Origin: Marinobacter sp. HL-58
GTDB lineage: Bacteria; Pseudomonadota; Gammaproteobacteria; Pseudomonadales; Oleiphilaceae
Length of the DNA stretch: 64,000 bases
Assembly (NCBI RefSeq): GCF_001314605.1
Contig: NZ_LIHP01000019.1
Coordinates: 54,172 to 118,171 of the forward strand
Reading direction: 5' to 3'
The notes under the pieces were generated by a model. It did no database searches, had not been told where the DNA came from, and saw only the letters and a list, made by a program, of their open reading frames with translations. Position numbers and translations under genes: made by a program. Positions 28,474 to 38,131 of the stretch are shown one piece after another (position 1 is the first letter of the stretch; each line of letters starts with the position of its first letter).

Positions 28474-30111
28474 ATGACTCAACGCTCCAGCCGGACTCTG
28501 TTTCACGTGTTCCTGCTACTGGCCAGCGGGTGGCTTGCGCTGCCCGCGCAGGCCGAGCTGTCCATTACCCGTGGCTCCCAGGCAGGTAACGCCCTCGCGG
28601 AGTCAAACCCGATTCCCGAGTGGATTTATACCGTTCGGCCCGGAGAAAGCCTTGATGAAATCGCCGATGCACTGCTGGCGCGCAATGTATCGGCAAACCG
28701 GCTGCTTCAGCACAACGGTATTGAAAATGCGGCCACGATTGGCAGCGGCGACAGCCTGCGCATTCCGCTGGCCTGGCTTCAGCGCCAGCCCGACCCGGCA
28801 CGGATTCGCTCTGTGTCAGGCCAAGTACAACTGATCTCCGGGAACGACGGCAGCAAACGCCCCCTCACCGGCGACATGCTGGTGCGGGTTGGCGATGAAA
28901 TACTCTCCCATTCGGGTACCGCTACCGTAGAACTGGCGGATGGCTCGATTGTGAGAATTTCCCCGAATTCGCGCCTGGCGTTCAACCGGCTGACCCAGTA
29001 CGGCAAGTCCGGCATGGTGGACACCAGGCTGCGCCTGGATCGCGGTGAAATCGAAACCCAGGTAAAACCGGTGATTGAAGGCGGCTCCCGCTTCGAGATT
29101 GAAACCCCCTCTGCCGTCGCGGCCGTCAGGGGCACCATGTTTACCCTCAGAACCGGGCCCGGCAAAACCGATCTTCGGGTTACCGAAGGGGCAGTCTCCT
29201 TTGGCCCTCCCGGCAAAACCCGCCGCATTCCTGCCGGCTACAGTGCCAGCGTCTCCACCGTTGGCGTTGGTGGCATGAGCATCCGCCAGCTGCCGCCCGC
29301 CCCGAAAATCAATCCGCTGCCACCGGAGCTCAAACAGCTGCCCGCCGAGCTGAGCTGGCAACCCAATGGGGCCAGCTCACACAGAGTTGATATATTCGAC
29401 GCCGAGTCCGGCCGCTGGATGGACAGCAGCCGGGTCAATGGTGACAGCTTCAATATCGATCTGCTGGATAATGGCCGCTACGACATTCACCTGGCATCAC
29501 TGGACAGCCGCGGTATTGCAGGCATGCCCGGCATCCTGAGCGTTGAGGTAGACCTGCAGGCCCGCACAGCCACCCTGGAGCAACCAGAACCCGATGCCGC
29601 AGTTAACGACGACATGCCGGAATTCCGCTGGCAGTTCCGGGGTGAGAACGAGGTGGCCCGTGTCGAGATTGCTGAGGACAAGGAATTTGGCAACCTGGTT
29701 GCCACCAGTGAATGGGCCCCGGACCAGAGCGCCCTTCCCTCACGCCCGCTTTCACCGGGGCAATACTACTGGCGAGTGGTGACTGAGGCCGGCGGCAATT
29801 CCGTGGCAACCAGCGAAACCCGCTCCCTGGTGGTAAACGGCACACTGCCACCGGTTCGCATCATCAGTGTGAACTATGTGGACAGCCAGGTACGGGTATT
29901 CTGGCAGAAAGTGGACACCGCTTCCGAGTATCGCCTGCAGCTGTCCGAGGAACCCGGCTTCAACAACATCATTAAAGAGGCTACGCTGTCGGATACTACG
30001 GCGGCCTTGCGCCTGATTCCCGGAAGGCGGTATTTTGTGCGCCTGAAAGCCCTTTCTGATGGCCCCCTTGAAAGCCGTTGGGGACCAGGGAGGGAATTGT
30101 TCCTGGAGTAA
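28474..30111 (+). CDS. Exported LysM-FecR domain protein with FN3-like repeats
   Basis: A 545-residue exported protein. It has a signal peptide (FHVFLLLASGWLALPAQA), a LysM-like segment (YTVRPGESLDEIADALL, about 50-95), a FecR domain (LVRVGDEILSHSGTATVEL to TPSAVAAVRGTMFTLRTG, about 115-230) and C-terminal FN3-like repeats. The FecR domain here is not tied to a TonB system. This gene probably supplies a periplasmic component sensed by the CHASE2 kinase. The start is one base after the response regulator stop. Confidence 0.87.
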   Translation: MTQRSSRTLFHVFLLLASGWLALPAQAELSITRGSQAGNALAESNPIPEWIYTVRPGESLDEIADALLARNVSANRLLQHNGIENAATIGSGDSLRIPLAWLQRQPDPARIRSVSGQVQLISGNDGSKRPLTGDMLVRVGDEILSHSGTATVELADGSIVRISPNSRLAFNRLTQYGKSGMVDTRLRLDRGEIETQVKPVIEGGSRFEIETPSAVAAVRGTMFTLRTGPGKTDLRVTEGAVSFGPPGKTRRIPAGYSASVSTVGVGGMSIRQLPPAPKINPLPPELKQLPAELSWQPNGASSHRVDIFDAESGRWMDSSRVNGDSFNIDLLDNGRYDIHLASLDSRGIAGMPGILSVEVDLQARTATLEQPEPDAAVNDDMPEFRWQFRGENEVARVEIAEDKEFGNLVATSEWAPDQSALPSRPLSPGQYYWRVVTEAGGNSVATSETRSLVVNGTLPPVRIISVNYVDSQVRVFWQKVDTASEYRLQLSEEPGFNNIIKEATLSDTTAALRLIPGRRYFVRLKALSDGPLESRWGPGRELFLE

Positions 30112-30144
30112 TCCATTACACTCTGATACCCGATAGCAGGCCTC

Positions 30145-32712
30145 ATGACCCGGAACTGGCTTCCAATAAAAATAACCCCGTGGACTCTGGGCCTGCCACT
30201 TCTGACCATTCTGCTTCTACTGCAGACCACTTCCATACCCCAGAGGCTGGATTTCTGGCTCTACGACACCCTTATCACCGCCAACCCGTCGCAGGCCGCT
30301 GACGACGTTGTCCTCGTCGCGATCGATGAGTTGAGCGTGGACGATCTCGGCCGCTGGCCCTGGCCCCGAACGACCCATGCGCGCCTTATCGAGAAGCTCC
30401 ACGAAGCCGGCGCAAAAACCATTGTGTTCGACATCCTGTTCCCGGAATCGTCCAAAGATGATGAGGAGATGGCGCAAGCCATGCGCGAGCATGGCAACGT
30501 TATTCTGCCCTTGCATCTGTCGCCGCCATCACGCAATTACCTGATCAGTGAACAGCTACCGGTTCCGGAACTCGCTGCAGCCGCTTCAGCACTGGGCCAT
30601 GCCCATGTGGAACTGGATGAAGACGGGCTGGCCAGGGGCATTTATCTTCTGAACGGTCTGGGTGACCAGTTATGGCCCAGCCTTGCACTGGCCGCCTCCG
30701 ACAAAGCTCTCCCGGTACAGGAACCCGACAACATCGCGCCCTACACCAACGTGCGGCATCAATACCGGGCAGTTCCCATGGCCGGTGGTGCCGGGGCACT
30801 GCCTTCCTATTCCTACACCAAAATACTGGAACGCCCTCCGGCACCGGAGGTATTCCAGGGCAAGACCGTCTTCGTGGGCGCAACCGCGCCGGGATTCGGC
30901 GACATCCTTCCCACGCCTTTCTCCGGGCTCAATCAGCCCATGTCGGGTGTTGAGTTTCATGCCAACAGCTACTCCGCCCTGGTGAAGGACGAACTGATTT
31001 CCAGGGTATCGACCCCGGTCGCCATCGGCCTGGCACTGACCATCATCGTGATGCTTGCGTTTGCCCTGCCCCGGATGAGGCCCGCACGGACCATTCTCCT
31101 GTGCCTGGCATGCCTGGCGACGCTGCTGCTGGCACACGCATTCCTGCTGCTCTACGTCCGCCTCTGGCTGCCGGTATCTCATGCTGCCGTTATCCCACTG
31201 CTGGCCCTGCCGGTATCCAGTGCGCTCCGGCTGGCCATGACCAACCGTTTCCTTAACCGGCAACTGGACGAACTGGCACGGGGGCCCACCATGACCCTTC
31301 AGGAGCCCTCACGCCGGCATCCGCCTCAGCTGCTCAGCCACTTCCAGGCCCTGTTTCAGCCTGAAGGCTGGTTGCTGGCCGAGGGCAATGACATTATTAC
31401 CGCCCACGGGCTGGATGAATCCGACATTCCACCCCTGCCGAACCCCGGTGAGTGGGTCCATATCGAGGGCCAGAGCTGGATCAGCCTCACCCGCGGCGGG
31501 CTTACCTACAAACTGGGCCTGAAGCTGCCCAACGACCTCAGCCGTGAAGCCACCCAGCGCTACCTGCGTCGCCTTCCGCTGACCGACATTCACACGCCTT
31601 CAAGCCGGCCTGGCCCCAGAGAAAACATATCCGCCCGTATTGAACGTGTGCGGCTGGCTACCGAGCGCATGAGCCAGATGCAGAAATTCATACGCCGCAG
31701 CTTCGAGCGCATGCCCGACGGCATCATCGTTACCGACGAGCTGGGTGTCATCCGGTTTGCCAACGGCCACATCGAGGAATGGTTCCGGGAACCCATGCCC
31801 AGCCTCAATGGCATGCCCCTGGCCCGGCTTCTGGAAGGTCACGACCCGAGAGAAACCCCGCCCTGGCACGAAACCGTGTCAGAAACACTGACCCTGACGC
31901 AAAGCCGCACGGTAGACCTGCGCATTCACAACAAGGATTTCCTCATCCACTTTGCGCCCTTCTCCCTGCCCGACAGCGACCAGAGCGGCATAATCGCCAA
32001 CATATCGGACATCTCGGAACTGCGGGAGCAACAACGCCAGCACCGGGAGGCCATCGACTTCATCTCCCACGATGTACGCTCCCCACTGGTGTCCCAGCTG
32101 GCACTGATTGAGCAACTGAAAAGAAACCAGGGCCAGGTGGAGCCCGAGCAGCTGGATCAACTCGGCAGACTGGCCAGGCGCAGCTATCATCTGGCCGAAG
32201 AATTCGTGCAGCTGGCCAGGGCAGAGCAGTTGACCGAAACCCGCTTCTACGAATGCGAATTCCTGGCCATCGTGGAGAACGCCAGAGACAGCGTGAGCGA
32301 GCAGGCGGCGGAGAAAGGCATCCAGCTGATACTGCAGGGAACCGAAGACCTGTGGCTGAAGGGCAATGCGGAATTGCTGGAACGGGCGGTCATCAACCTG
32401 CTGACCAATGCTGTGCAGTACAGCCCCCCGGACTCCACCATCAATATCCAGGTGTTCGAGGCTGGTCATCAGGCCTGCCTGACCGTCAGCGACGAAGGGG
32501 AAGGTATTGCCCTGGAAGAACTCCCCCACCTGTTTGACCGCTATCGCCGCCAGAAAAGCAGCGAGCTATCCGGTAATCACGGCACCGGCCTGGGGCTTTC
32601 GTTCGTAAACGTGGTGGTGGAGAAGCATCGCGGCGAGATCCACGTGTATTCCCGTTTGGGGGAAGGCTCGGCCTTTACCATTAAACTGCCCGTAACGCAC
32701 CATATCGGGTAA
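30145..32712 (+). CDS. CHASE2-PAS sensor histidine kinase
   Basis: An 855-residue hybrid of an N-terminal membrane anchor, a periplasmic CHASE2 domain (about 45-290; ELSVDDLGRWPWPRTTHA, DILFPESSKDDEEMA, KTVFVGATAPGFGD), three membrane helices (about 295-370), a PAS domain, and HisKA with phospho-acceptor H642 in DFISHDVRSPL. The HATPase follows with NLLTNAVQYSP and GTGLGLSFVNVVV. It should phosphorylate the response regulator encoded upstream. A short gap of 33 bases separates it from the FecR-LysM gene. Confidence 0.93.
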   Translation: MTRNWLPIKITPWTLGLPLLTILLLLQTTSIPQRLDFWLYDTLITANPSQAADDVVLVAIDELSVDDLGRWPWPRTTHARLIEKLHEAGAKTIVFDILFPESSKDDEEMAQAMREHGNVILPLHLSPPSRNYLISEQLPVPELAAAASALGHAHVELDEDGLARGIYLLNGLGDQLWPSLALAASDKALPVQEPDNIAPYTNVRHQYRAVPMAGGAGALPSYSYTKILERPPAPEVFQGKTVFVGATAPGFGDILPTPFSGLNQPMSGVEFHANSYSALVKDELISRVSTPVAIGLALTIIVMLAFALPRMRPARTILLCLACLATLLLAHAFLLLYVRLWLPVSHAAVIPLLALPVSSALRLAMTNRFLNRQLDELARGPTMTLQEPSRRHPPQLLSHFQALFQPEGWLLAEGNDIITAHGLDESDIPPLPNPGEWVHIEGQSWISLTRGGLTYKLGLKLPNDLSREATQRYLRRLPLTDIHTPSSRPGPRENISARIERVRLATERMSQMQKFIRRSFERMPDGIIVTDELGVIRFANGHIEEWFREPMPSLNGMPLARLLEGHDPRETPPWHETVSETLTLTQSRTVDLRIHNKDFLIHFAPFSLPDSDQSGIIANISDISELREQQRQHREAIDFISHDVRSPLVSQLALIEQLKRNQGQVEPEQLDQLGRLARRSYHLAEEFVQLARAEQLTETRFYECEFLAIVENARDSVSEQAAEKGIQLILQGTEDLWLKGNAELLERAVINLLTNAVQYSPPDSTINIQVFEAGHQACLTVSDEGEGIALEELPHLFDRYRRQKSSELSGNHGTGLGLSFVNVVVEKHRGEIHVYSRLGEGSAFTIKLPVTHHIG

Positions 32713-32736
32713 CTGCAAGGCCGATACCGCTGCCTG

Positions 32737-33114
32737 TCAGATGGTTTTGCTGACCTGCTCTGAAGGCGCACTCACCAGACCGTCAACATCTTCCACCTGA
32801 ATGGTGAAATACCAGGTTCCCTGATCCAGATTGTCCACCGTGTAGTCCATCACGGAGGCGTCATCGATGCGAACGGCCTCGGTAAGCTCATCCGGGTTCT
32901 GGCCATAATTGATCACATAACCAGACAATTCCCCCATTCTGATTCCATCCCCGTTTGCCCGGGTAGCCGGCGCATTCCAGCTAAGCGATGCGGAACGCTC
33001 ACCACTCTGGCTCTGGGCAGAACTGTCTGATGAACCGCCCCCGCAGCCTGTGAGTACAACTCCCATGAAAAACGCGGCTATCCATGCCCTCGACATTTTA
33101 ATGACGCGTTTCAT
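32737..33114 (-). CDS. Small FN3-type lipoprotein
   Basis: A 125-residue lipoprotein with lipobox LTGC (about residue 23), a Gly/Ser linker and one fibronectin type III fold (SLSWNAPATRANGDG, YVINYGQNPDEL, WYFTIQVEDVDGLVS). No catalytic site. FN3 modules usually mediate protein or polysaccharide contact. It is convergent with the sensor kinase. A start at Met-7 is also possible. Confidence 0.75.
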   Translation of the reverse strand: MKRVIKMSRAWIAAFFMGVVLTGCGGGSSDSSAQSQSGERSASLSWNAPATRANGDGIRMGELSGYVINYGQNPDELTEAVRIDDASVMDYTVDNLDQGTWYFTIQVEDVDGLVSAPSEQVSKTI

Positions 33115-33259
33115 AGCTTTTTAACACCAATATACTGTCAAGATTGTGAAATTGTATAAAACGCGGGGGAGTATCGATGTGAAGGACGTCATTATGCCAG
33201 TTAAAAAATTGTCAATTTTCTGTCAGGCTATGGTAATGAACTAGTGGAAACTACTGATA

Positions 33260-33281
33260 ACCGGGCAATTTTTTGCCCGGT
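33260..33281 (-). terminator. Hairpin downstream of Crp/Fnr gene
   Basis: Perfect 9-bp arms ACCGGGCAA and TTGCCCGGT with a TTTT loop, about 45 bp downstream of the Crp/Fnr stop. There is no strong U tail, so termination strength is uncertain. Confidence 0.55.
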
Positions 33282-33326
33282 ATACGTCGACAGGAAGGGA
33301 ATATCGGGGACGAAAGTATGAGGGAT

Positions 33327-33947
33327 TCAGGCAATAAGGCCGGTAAGCTCGATCCTGCCCCGGGATAACCGGACCATATCGCGCCTTTCCAGCTCTTTGA
33401 GCAGGCGGCTAACCACCTCACGGGCGGTGCCAAGCTCCACGGCGAGTTCCTGGTGGGTAATCACTACCGGCCCGCGTTTGGCACGGCCTAGCAGCCATTC
33501 CTCGAGCCGCTTGTCCATGCGGCGGAAAGCAACCTCCTCCACCAGCAGCATGAGATCGTCCAGCCGGCGACCATAAGACTCCATAATTCCCAACCGGAAG
33601 CCGGCAGACTGATCCATCAGCCGGTCAAACACACCTCGGGGAATCATCACTGCCTCCGCAGCTTCCTCGACAACCGCCTCGGCGCGATAGGCACGGCCAG
33701 TCATCAGGCAACCGATAGACAGCGTGCAAATATCATCCGCGTCCATCCGGTAGAGAACAATGCTGTGGCCCGAGACACCGGTCATCTGCACCTTGACCCT
33801 GCCACCCAGAACCAATGGTAACCCCTGGCAATGCTGCCCGGCACTGAACAGAATCTGCCCGGGAGGAAACTGCATCACCCGGGCTTTTTCCAGGGTTTCC
33901 CTGCGCAGGGTGTCATCCAGACTGTCGAGAATGCTGTGGCGGGCCAT
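33327..33947 (-). CDS. Crp/Fnr-family transcriptional regulator
   Basis: A 206-residue regulator with an N-terminal cyclic-nucleotide-binding-like beta barrel (FPPGQILFSAGQHCQGLPLV, LYRMDADDICTLSIG) and a C-terminal winged helix (VITHQELAVELGTAREVVSRLLKELE). It has a few Cys residues but not the Fnr [4Fe-4S] pattern at the N-terminus. It probably responds to a small molecule or redox signal. It is adjacent to a divergent DUF2892 gene that it may control. Confidence 0.88.
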   Translation of the reverse strand: MARHSILDSLDDTLRRETLEKARVMQFPPGQILFSAGQHCQGLPLVLGGRVKVQMTGVSGHSIVLYRMDADDICTLSIGCLMTGRAYRAEAVVEEAAEAVMIPRGVFDRLMDQSAGFRLGIMESYGRRLDDLMLLVEEVAFRRMDKRLEEWLLGRAKRGPVVITHQELAVELGTAREVVSRLLKELERRDMVRLSRGRIELTGLIA

Positions 33948-34065
33948 GAAACCTGATCCTGTCGGTTGGCAAAATGTGGGTTGAATGTGACTTTATCACT
34001 GAAGTCGCCGGTGACGCTGCCCTACCATAGAGTCATTACCTGACATCACCAAGGGAGAATGACAA

Positions 34066-34254
34066 ATGACCAGAAACATGGGAACTGCAGACCGCACCAT
34101 ACGGGCAATCGTAGGCGTTGTATTACTGGCACTGGTATTCGTAGGGCCACAAACCGCCTGGGGCTGGATAGGCATCATCCCGCTGGCAACGGCGCTGATG
34201 GGTAACTGCCCGGCTTACTCGCTGATTGGTATCAAGACCTGCAAAAAGCAGTAG
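34066..34254 (+). CDS. DUF2892 (YgaP-like) inner-membrane protein
   Basis: A 62-residue protein with GTADRTIRAIVGVVLLALVF and a C-terminal LMGNCPAYSLIGIKTC, the DUF2892 signature found as the membrane part of YgaP rhodaneses. It has two short helices. GGGAG precedes the start. It lies divergent from the Crp/Fnr regulator, so regulation by that protein is plausible. Confidence 0.88.
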   Translation: MTRNMGTADRTIRAIVGVVLLALVFVGPQTAWGWIGIIPLATALMGNCPAYSLIGIKTCKKQ

Positions 34255-34265
34255 GCAAACCGGCA

Positions 34266-34300
34266 CCCGTGCGCAACAGGGTAAGCCCCTGACGCACGGG
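34266..34300. terminator. Hairpin between convergent genes
   Basis: Arms CCCGTGCG and CGCACGGG surround an inner CAGGG/CCCTG pairing, between the ends of the DUF2892 gene and yhaN. A bidirectional terminator is the best reading. Confidence 0.5.
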
Positions 34301-34337
34301 CGCTGCCATCCGAGCACTGGAAGCTTCGCGGCTCCCC

Positions 34338-36974
34338 TTAACCCTGCTTTTTCATCGCCTGAATATCCCTCGGTACCACACCCAGATCACTCCACTTCTC
34401 CGGATGGCAGGTAAACAGTAGTATCTGGTGCCGGTTGGCAGCGTCGAAGAGGATGCGTTTCATGTCTTCCAGGCGGTCTGTATCACTGTGCACCAGGGTG
34501 TCGTCCAGAATCACCAGGGTTGGTCGTCCGGCTTCCTGGAGCAGGTCGGCATAGGCCAGGCGGCTGATCAGGCCCATTTGTTCGCGGGCCCCGAAGCTCA
34601 GTTCGGCAATCTGCCCCAATTCGGTTCCCCGGGTGAATGTGCCGGGCCTCAGGTGTTCATCCACTTCCAGGGTGGCTTGCGGGAACAGCAGTGACAGGTA
34701 GTGGTCCAGGTGTTTTTGCAGCGGCGCCTGCAGGCGGCGGGTCAGGGCCTGGCGTTTCTCGGTCAGCAATGTCAGCAGCAGGTCCAGGGCCTGGGCGCGG
34801 CGGTGCAGTTCCTGGTACCGGCGGTTGCACTGCTCCAGTTCGGCGATTTTCTCGTTGAGTTGTTCTTCCAGGCCTTCGGCCCCCCAGGCTTCCAGCCTTA
34901 CCTGTATGTCCCGCAATTCCCGCTGGCGTTCTTCCTGGGCCTGGCGCAGGTTGCTGATACTGCGCTGGTAGCGTTCGATATCCTGCCTGAGGATGGCCGG
35001 ATGGGCTTCCCTGATTTCCTGGTCACGGGCTTGAAGGGCGGCTTCCAGGCGCCCCTGCTTCTGCTCGATGTCAGCCAGCTCTGTTGACAGTTTCTGCAGT
35101 TGCTCCTGGTGCTTCGGGTTATGCACTTCGTCCTGTAGCTGCTGCCATTCGGCCCTGGCGTTGTCCCGGGTCTGGCGGCGGGTCAGCAGGTCGGTCTGAT
35201 GCCGGCGCTCTTCCGCCTCGGCTTCGGCCAGTCGCGTTTCTGCTTTGGTACGCTCGGCTTCGGCGGAAGCAACGTCGGTTACCCGGGGTTGCTGGCCCGG
35301 CTGTGGGCTGTTCTGCAGTTCGGTTTTGGCTGTCTGCAGTTGCCCGTCGATTTCTTTCTGGTCCGCCAGGAGCTGATCAATGCCGCCCGCTGCAACGGAC
35401 TTGAGTAGTTCGCGGGTGTGTTGCAGGGTGCGCTCCGCGGCTTCACAGGCAGTAAGCCGTTGCTCGGCCTGCTGGGTGGATGTCACCCCCAGGCTTTTCA
35501 TCTGCCCGGCCAGGCCCTGTTCAAGGGTGGAGAGTCTGCGCCGGGTACTGGCCAGGTCCTCGCCACCGGGAGCAATACCCAGGGTACCAACGCCCGGAAT
35601 CGCCAGGCTGGATTCCTCAAGCAGCTGCTTCTCGCCCTGCCCTTGCAAGTTTTCGTCATTCAGCGCCAGGCTGGCTCCGGGTTCCAGTTGCCAGGTCAGC
35701 CGGGTTGCGATGGTCTGCGAGCGAATGGCTTCGTCGTTCAGTTGGCGCTCGGTATTCTTCAGGGTTTTCACGGCATCGGCATCAATCTGGTTCTGCCGCG
35801 CCTGCTCCCTGGCCTGCTCCAGATCCTGCTGGTACCGCCGGGCTTTTTTCAGGTTGTCGGTCAGCGCCTGGTTCTGCTGTTCGAGCCTGCGGATTTCCTG
35901 TTCCAGCCTGGCACGGGTTTCCTGCAGGCGGGCCTGGTCCAACTGTTTTACGGCGGCGTCATAGGCGGCTTTTGCTTCCTTGACGGTGCCGGTGATGGAC
36001 GGGCTGCGCGCCTCGGCCTGGTCCAGTTCCCGCTGGGCTTTATCAAGCTCCGTTCTGCGCGCCTCCAGTTTCCTGTTCAGGCTCTCCAGCTGTGCCCGGT
36101 TCTGCCGCAACAGTTGCTGGTTGCGCTGCAGGTGGGCCAGGCTTTCTCTTTCCCTGGCCTGTTCCTGCTCCAGTTTCTCCACCTGGCGGTAACGCTCCTT
36201 CGCCTGTTCAAGCTGGCGTTCGGCGTCTTCCCACGGGCGTTCCTTCTCTGTGCGCTCAAAGTCCTGGGCCAGTTTGCCCAACCGGTCCACCTGCTCCTGG
36301 TACTTCTGCACGCGGCCCTGCAGTTCGTCAATGTCCTGCTGATGCTCTTCCCGTTCTTTCTCCAGTTTCTGGTAATCACCACGGGGTTTACCGGTGGGGG
36401 TGAACAGCTCGCTCCAGCGGGCTCTGACCTGTTCGATCAGCTCGTCACCGCCAGTGCTGGCTACTTCGCCCACCAGCGCGTTGAGTGCGGATTTCAGGTG
36501 ATCGCCGGCATGGGCCACCGCCTGTTCGATGTTCTGCCCGGTGCCCTGCTCTACCCACAACAGTCCCGGTACACCCCAGTGTTCGGGTTTGCTGACGCCC
36601 TTGGCGGAGAACTGGAAGCCAAGGAGTTCGGCGAGCTTTTCTTCCGCCTCATCTTCGCTGTAGCTGTCCGAGTCGATCTTCAGGTCACAGCGTTTGCGCT
36701 GGAGAAAGCTTTTCACCAGGTGCCAGGACTTGTGCCGGGCGTCAAAATCCAGGGTGATGGTTGGCGCGGCAGCGGAATCGCCCCAGGGGCGCAGGTCATC
36801 CACCGAGCTGGTCCGGTAGCGTTCGAAGAAGGCGGCGCGAATGGCCCTTACCAGCGTGCTCTTGCCGGACTCGTTGGGGCCGTGGATCAGGTTAAGGCCC
36901 GGCTGCAGGTCGTCCAGTACGAACGGCTGACGGAACTGGCGAAGCTGCTCCACCTGTAGTCTGCGGAGCTTCAT
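34338..36974 (-). CDS. yhaN: YhaN-like SbcC/Rad50-type ATPase
   Basis: An 878-residue SMC-like ATPase. Walker A is GPNESGKSTLV (about 33-43), followed by long Gln/Glu/Leu-rich coiled coils and a C-terminal signature FGAREQMGLISRLAYADLL and Walker B PTLVILDDTLVHSD. It pairs with the YhaO phosphoesterase, whose stop overlaps its start by 4 bp, and together they resemble the SbcCD/Mre11-Rad50 nuclease that opens hairpins and processes DNA ends. The codon bias of the coiled coil creates large shadow frames on the other strand. Confidence 0.9.
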   Translation of the reverse strand: MKLRRLQVEQLRQFRQPFVLDDLQPGLNLIHGPNESGKSTLVRAIRAAFFERYRTSSVDDLRPWGDSAAAPTITLDFDARHKSWHLVKSFLQRKRCDLKIDSDSYSEDEAEEKLAELLGFQFSAKGVSKPEHWGVPGLLWVEQGTGQNIEQAVAHAGDHLKSALNALVGEVASTGGDELIEQVRARWSELFTPTGKPRGDYQKLEKEREEHQQDIDELQGRVQKYQEQVDRLGKLAQDFERTEKERPWEDAERQLEQAKERYRQVEKLEQEQARERESLAHLQRNQQLLRQNRAQLESLNRKLEARRTELDKAQRELDQAEARSPSITGTVKEAKAAYDAAVKQLDQARLQETRARLEQEIRRLEQQNQALTDNLKKARRYQQDLEQAREQARQNQIDADAVKTLKNTERQLNDEAIRSQTIATRLTWQLEPGASLALNDENLQGQGEKQLLEESSLAIPGVGTLGIAPGGEDLASTRRRLSTLEQGLAGQMKSLGVTSTQQAEQRLTACEAAERTLQHTRELLKSVAAGGIDQLLADQKEIDGQLQTAKTELQNSPQPGQQPRVTDVASAEAERTKAETRLAEAEAEERRHQTDLLTRRQTRDNARAEWQQLQDEVHNPKHQEQLQKLSTELADIEQKQGRLEAALQARDQEIREAHPAILRQDIERYQRSISNLRQAQEERQRELRDIQVRLEAWGAEGLEEQLNEKIAELEQCNRRYQELHRRAQALDLLLTLLTEKRQALTRRLQAPLQKHLDHYLSLLFPQATLEVDEHLRPGTFTRGTELGQIAELSFGAREQMGLISRLAYADLLQEAGRPTLVILDDTLVHSDTDRLEDMKRILFDAANRHQILLFTCHPEKWSDLGVVPRDIQAMKKQG

Positions 36975-38092
36975 TCGCTGGCCTCCTGTTTCCGGTCTTT
37001 CAGTAAGCCGGCGAGGATGGCGAGCGCATCCCGCGCTGCCTCCGCGTTGTCATCCTGCTGTCGTGTTCGCAGTTGCTCAATGACCTCCCCCACATAGCCA
37101 TCGGCTTTCAGTGCTGCAATATCGTCGTCGGTGGGCGCCAGTTGTAACTCGCTGCGATCACACTGGATGCTCCGGAATCTCGCCTCAGCCACGGACAACG
37201 CGTTGACCAGCTTTTCTTCGCCGGCCAGTGTCACGGAGCCTTCCAGGCGAAGATCTACCACGGAAGGCTCAGGCAATGCCCGCAGCCTGTCCAGCAGCTG
37301 ATCCAGGTCGGATTCGACGGTCAGGGTTTCTCGCCACTGGTGCCACTGGTAGCGGGCAGTTTCCACCGCCGTTACCTCCGGTACTGCTCCAGGTTCGGGC
37401 AGGTTGACGATCAGGGCGTAACCGGCACCGTTGTTCCGGAACCGCTCCGGCTCCGGGGTGCCGCTGTACCAGGTGCGCTCATCAATCTGCTTGGTGCCGT
37501 GCCAGTCGCCCAGGGCCAGGTAATCCAGCCGCGCGGTTTCTGCACGGTTCGGCAAAATGGGATTGGTGGAGTCGATCTCCTCGGGCAATAGCCCCTGCAC
37601 GCTACCGTGGGCAAGACCAACCCGGCACAGGCTTTCCGGGGTTTCGGTGTTGCTGAAGGTTTCAGTGAGATCGCTGTAGGTGTTGCGTTGCGTCAGGGGT
37701 GCGCAGAGGATGGCCAGGCCCTCGGCTTCCAGGGTGATTACGCCCGGCTCCAGGGCCAGTTGAACGTTGCCCGGAACGGCGCCAAGGCGCTCTGCACGGG
37801 TCCACACGCTTTCCACCAGCGCCGCATCATGGTTTCCCGGCAGCATTACCCAGGGGCCGGTGAATTCCCTGGTGGCGTTGAAAACGCGGCGGATAGTGCG
37901 GTCGGAAACAGTCTGTGCGTCAAAGACATCCCCTGCCACCAGCACCGCATCACACTGGTGCTCATTGGCCAGGCGTGCGAGTTTTTCAATGGCCTCAAAC
38001 CGGGCCTCCACCAGCGCGGCGCCATCCTCTGTTTCGAAGCGGCTGAATGCCCGCCCCATTTGCCAGTCTGCCGTGTGTAGAAACTTGGGCAT
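36971..38092 (-). CDS. yhaO: YhaO/SbcD-like metallophosphoesterase (DNA exonuclease)
   Basis: A 373-residue phosphoesterase with the metal-binding motifs HTADWQMGRAF (D and H), VAGDVFDAQ, LPGNHDAAL and GDWHGTKQ, the order expected for Mre11/SbcD nucleases. It should make the nuclease subunit for YhaN. Upstream on the same strand is the CLCA_X gene at a gap of 39 bp, so the three genes probably share the promoter near 38.9 kb. Confidence 0.92.
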   Translation of the reverse strand: MPKFLHTADWQMGRAFSRFETEDGAALVEARFEAIEKLARLANEHQCDAVLVAGDVFDAQTVSDRTIRRVFNATREFTGPWVMLPGNHDAALVESVWTRAERLGAVPGNVQLALEPGVITLEAEGLAILCAPLTQRNTYSDLTETFSNTETPESLCRVGLAHGSVQGLLPEEIDSTNPILPNRAETARLDYLALGDWHGTKQIDERTWYSGTPEPERFRNNGAGYALIVNLPEPGAVPEVTAVETARYQWHQWRETLTVESDLDQLLDRLRALPEPSVVDLRLEGSVTLAGEEKLVNALSVAEARFRSIQCDRSELQLAPTDDDIAALKADGYVGEVIEQLRTRQQDDNAEAARDALAILAGLLKDRKQEASE

Positions 38093-38131
38093 ACCACTTT
38101 CCCTGGATTGAGTGCGAAACCGAGGGCAATT

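Noticed and set aside
35418..36959. A 513-codon plus-strand frame inside yhaN
   Set aside because: It is the complement of a Gln/Leu/Glu-rich coiled coil, not a gene.
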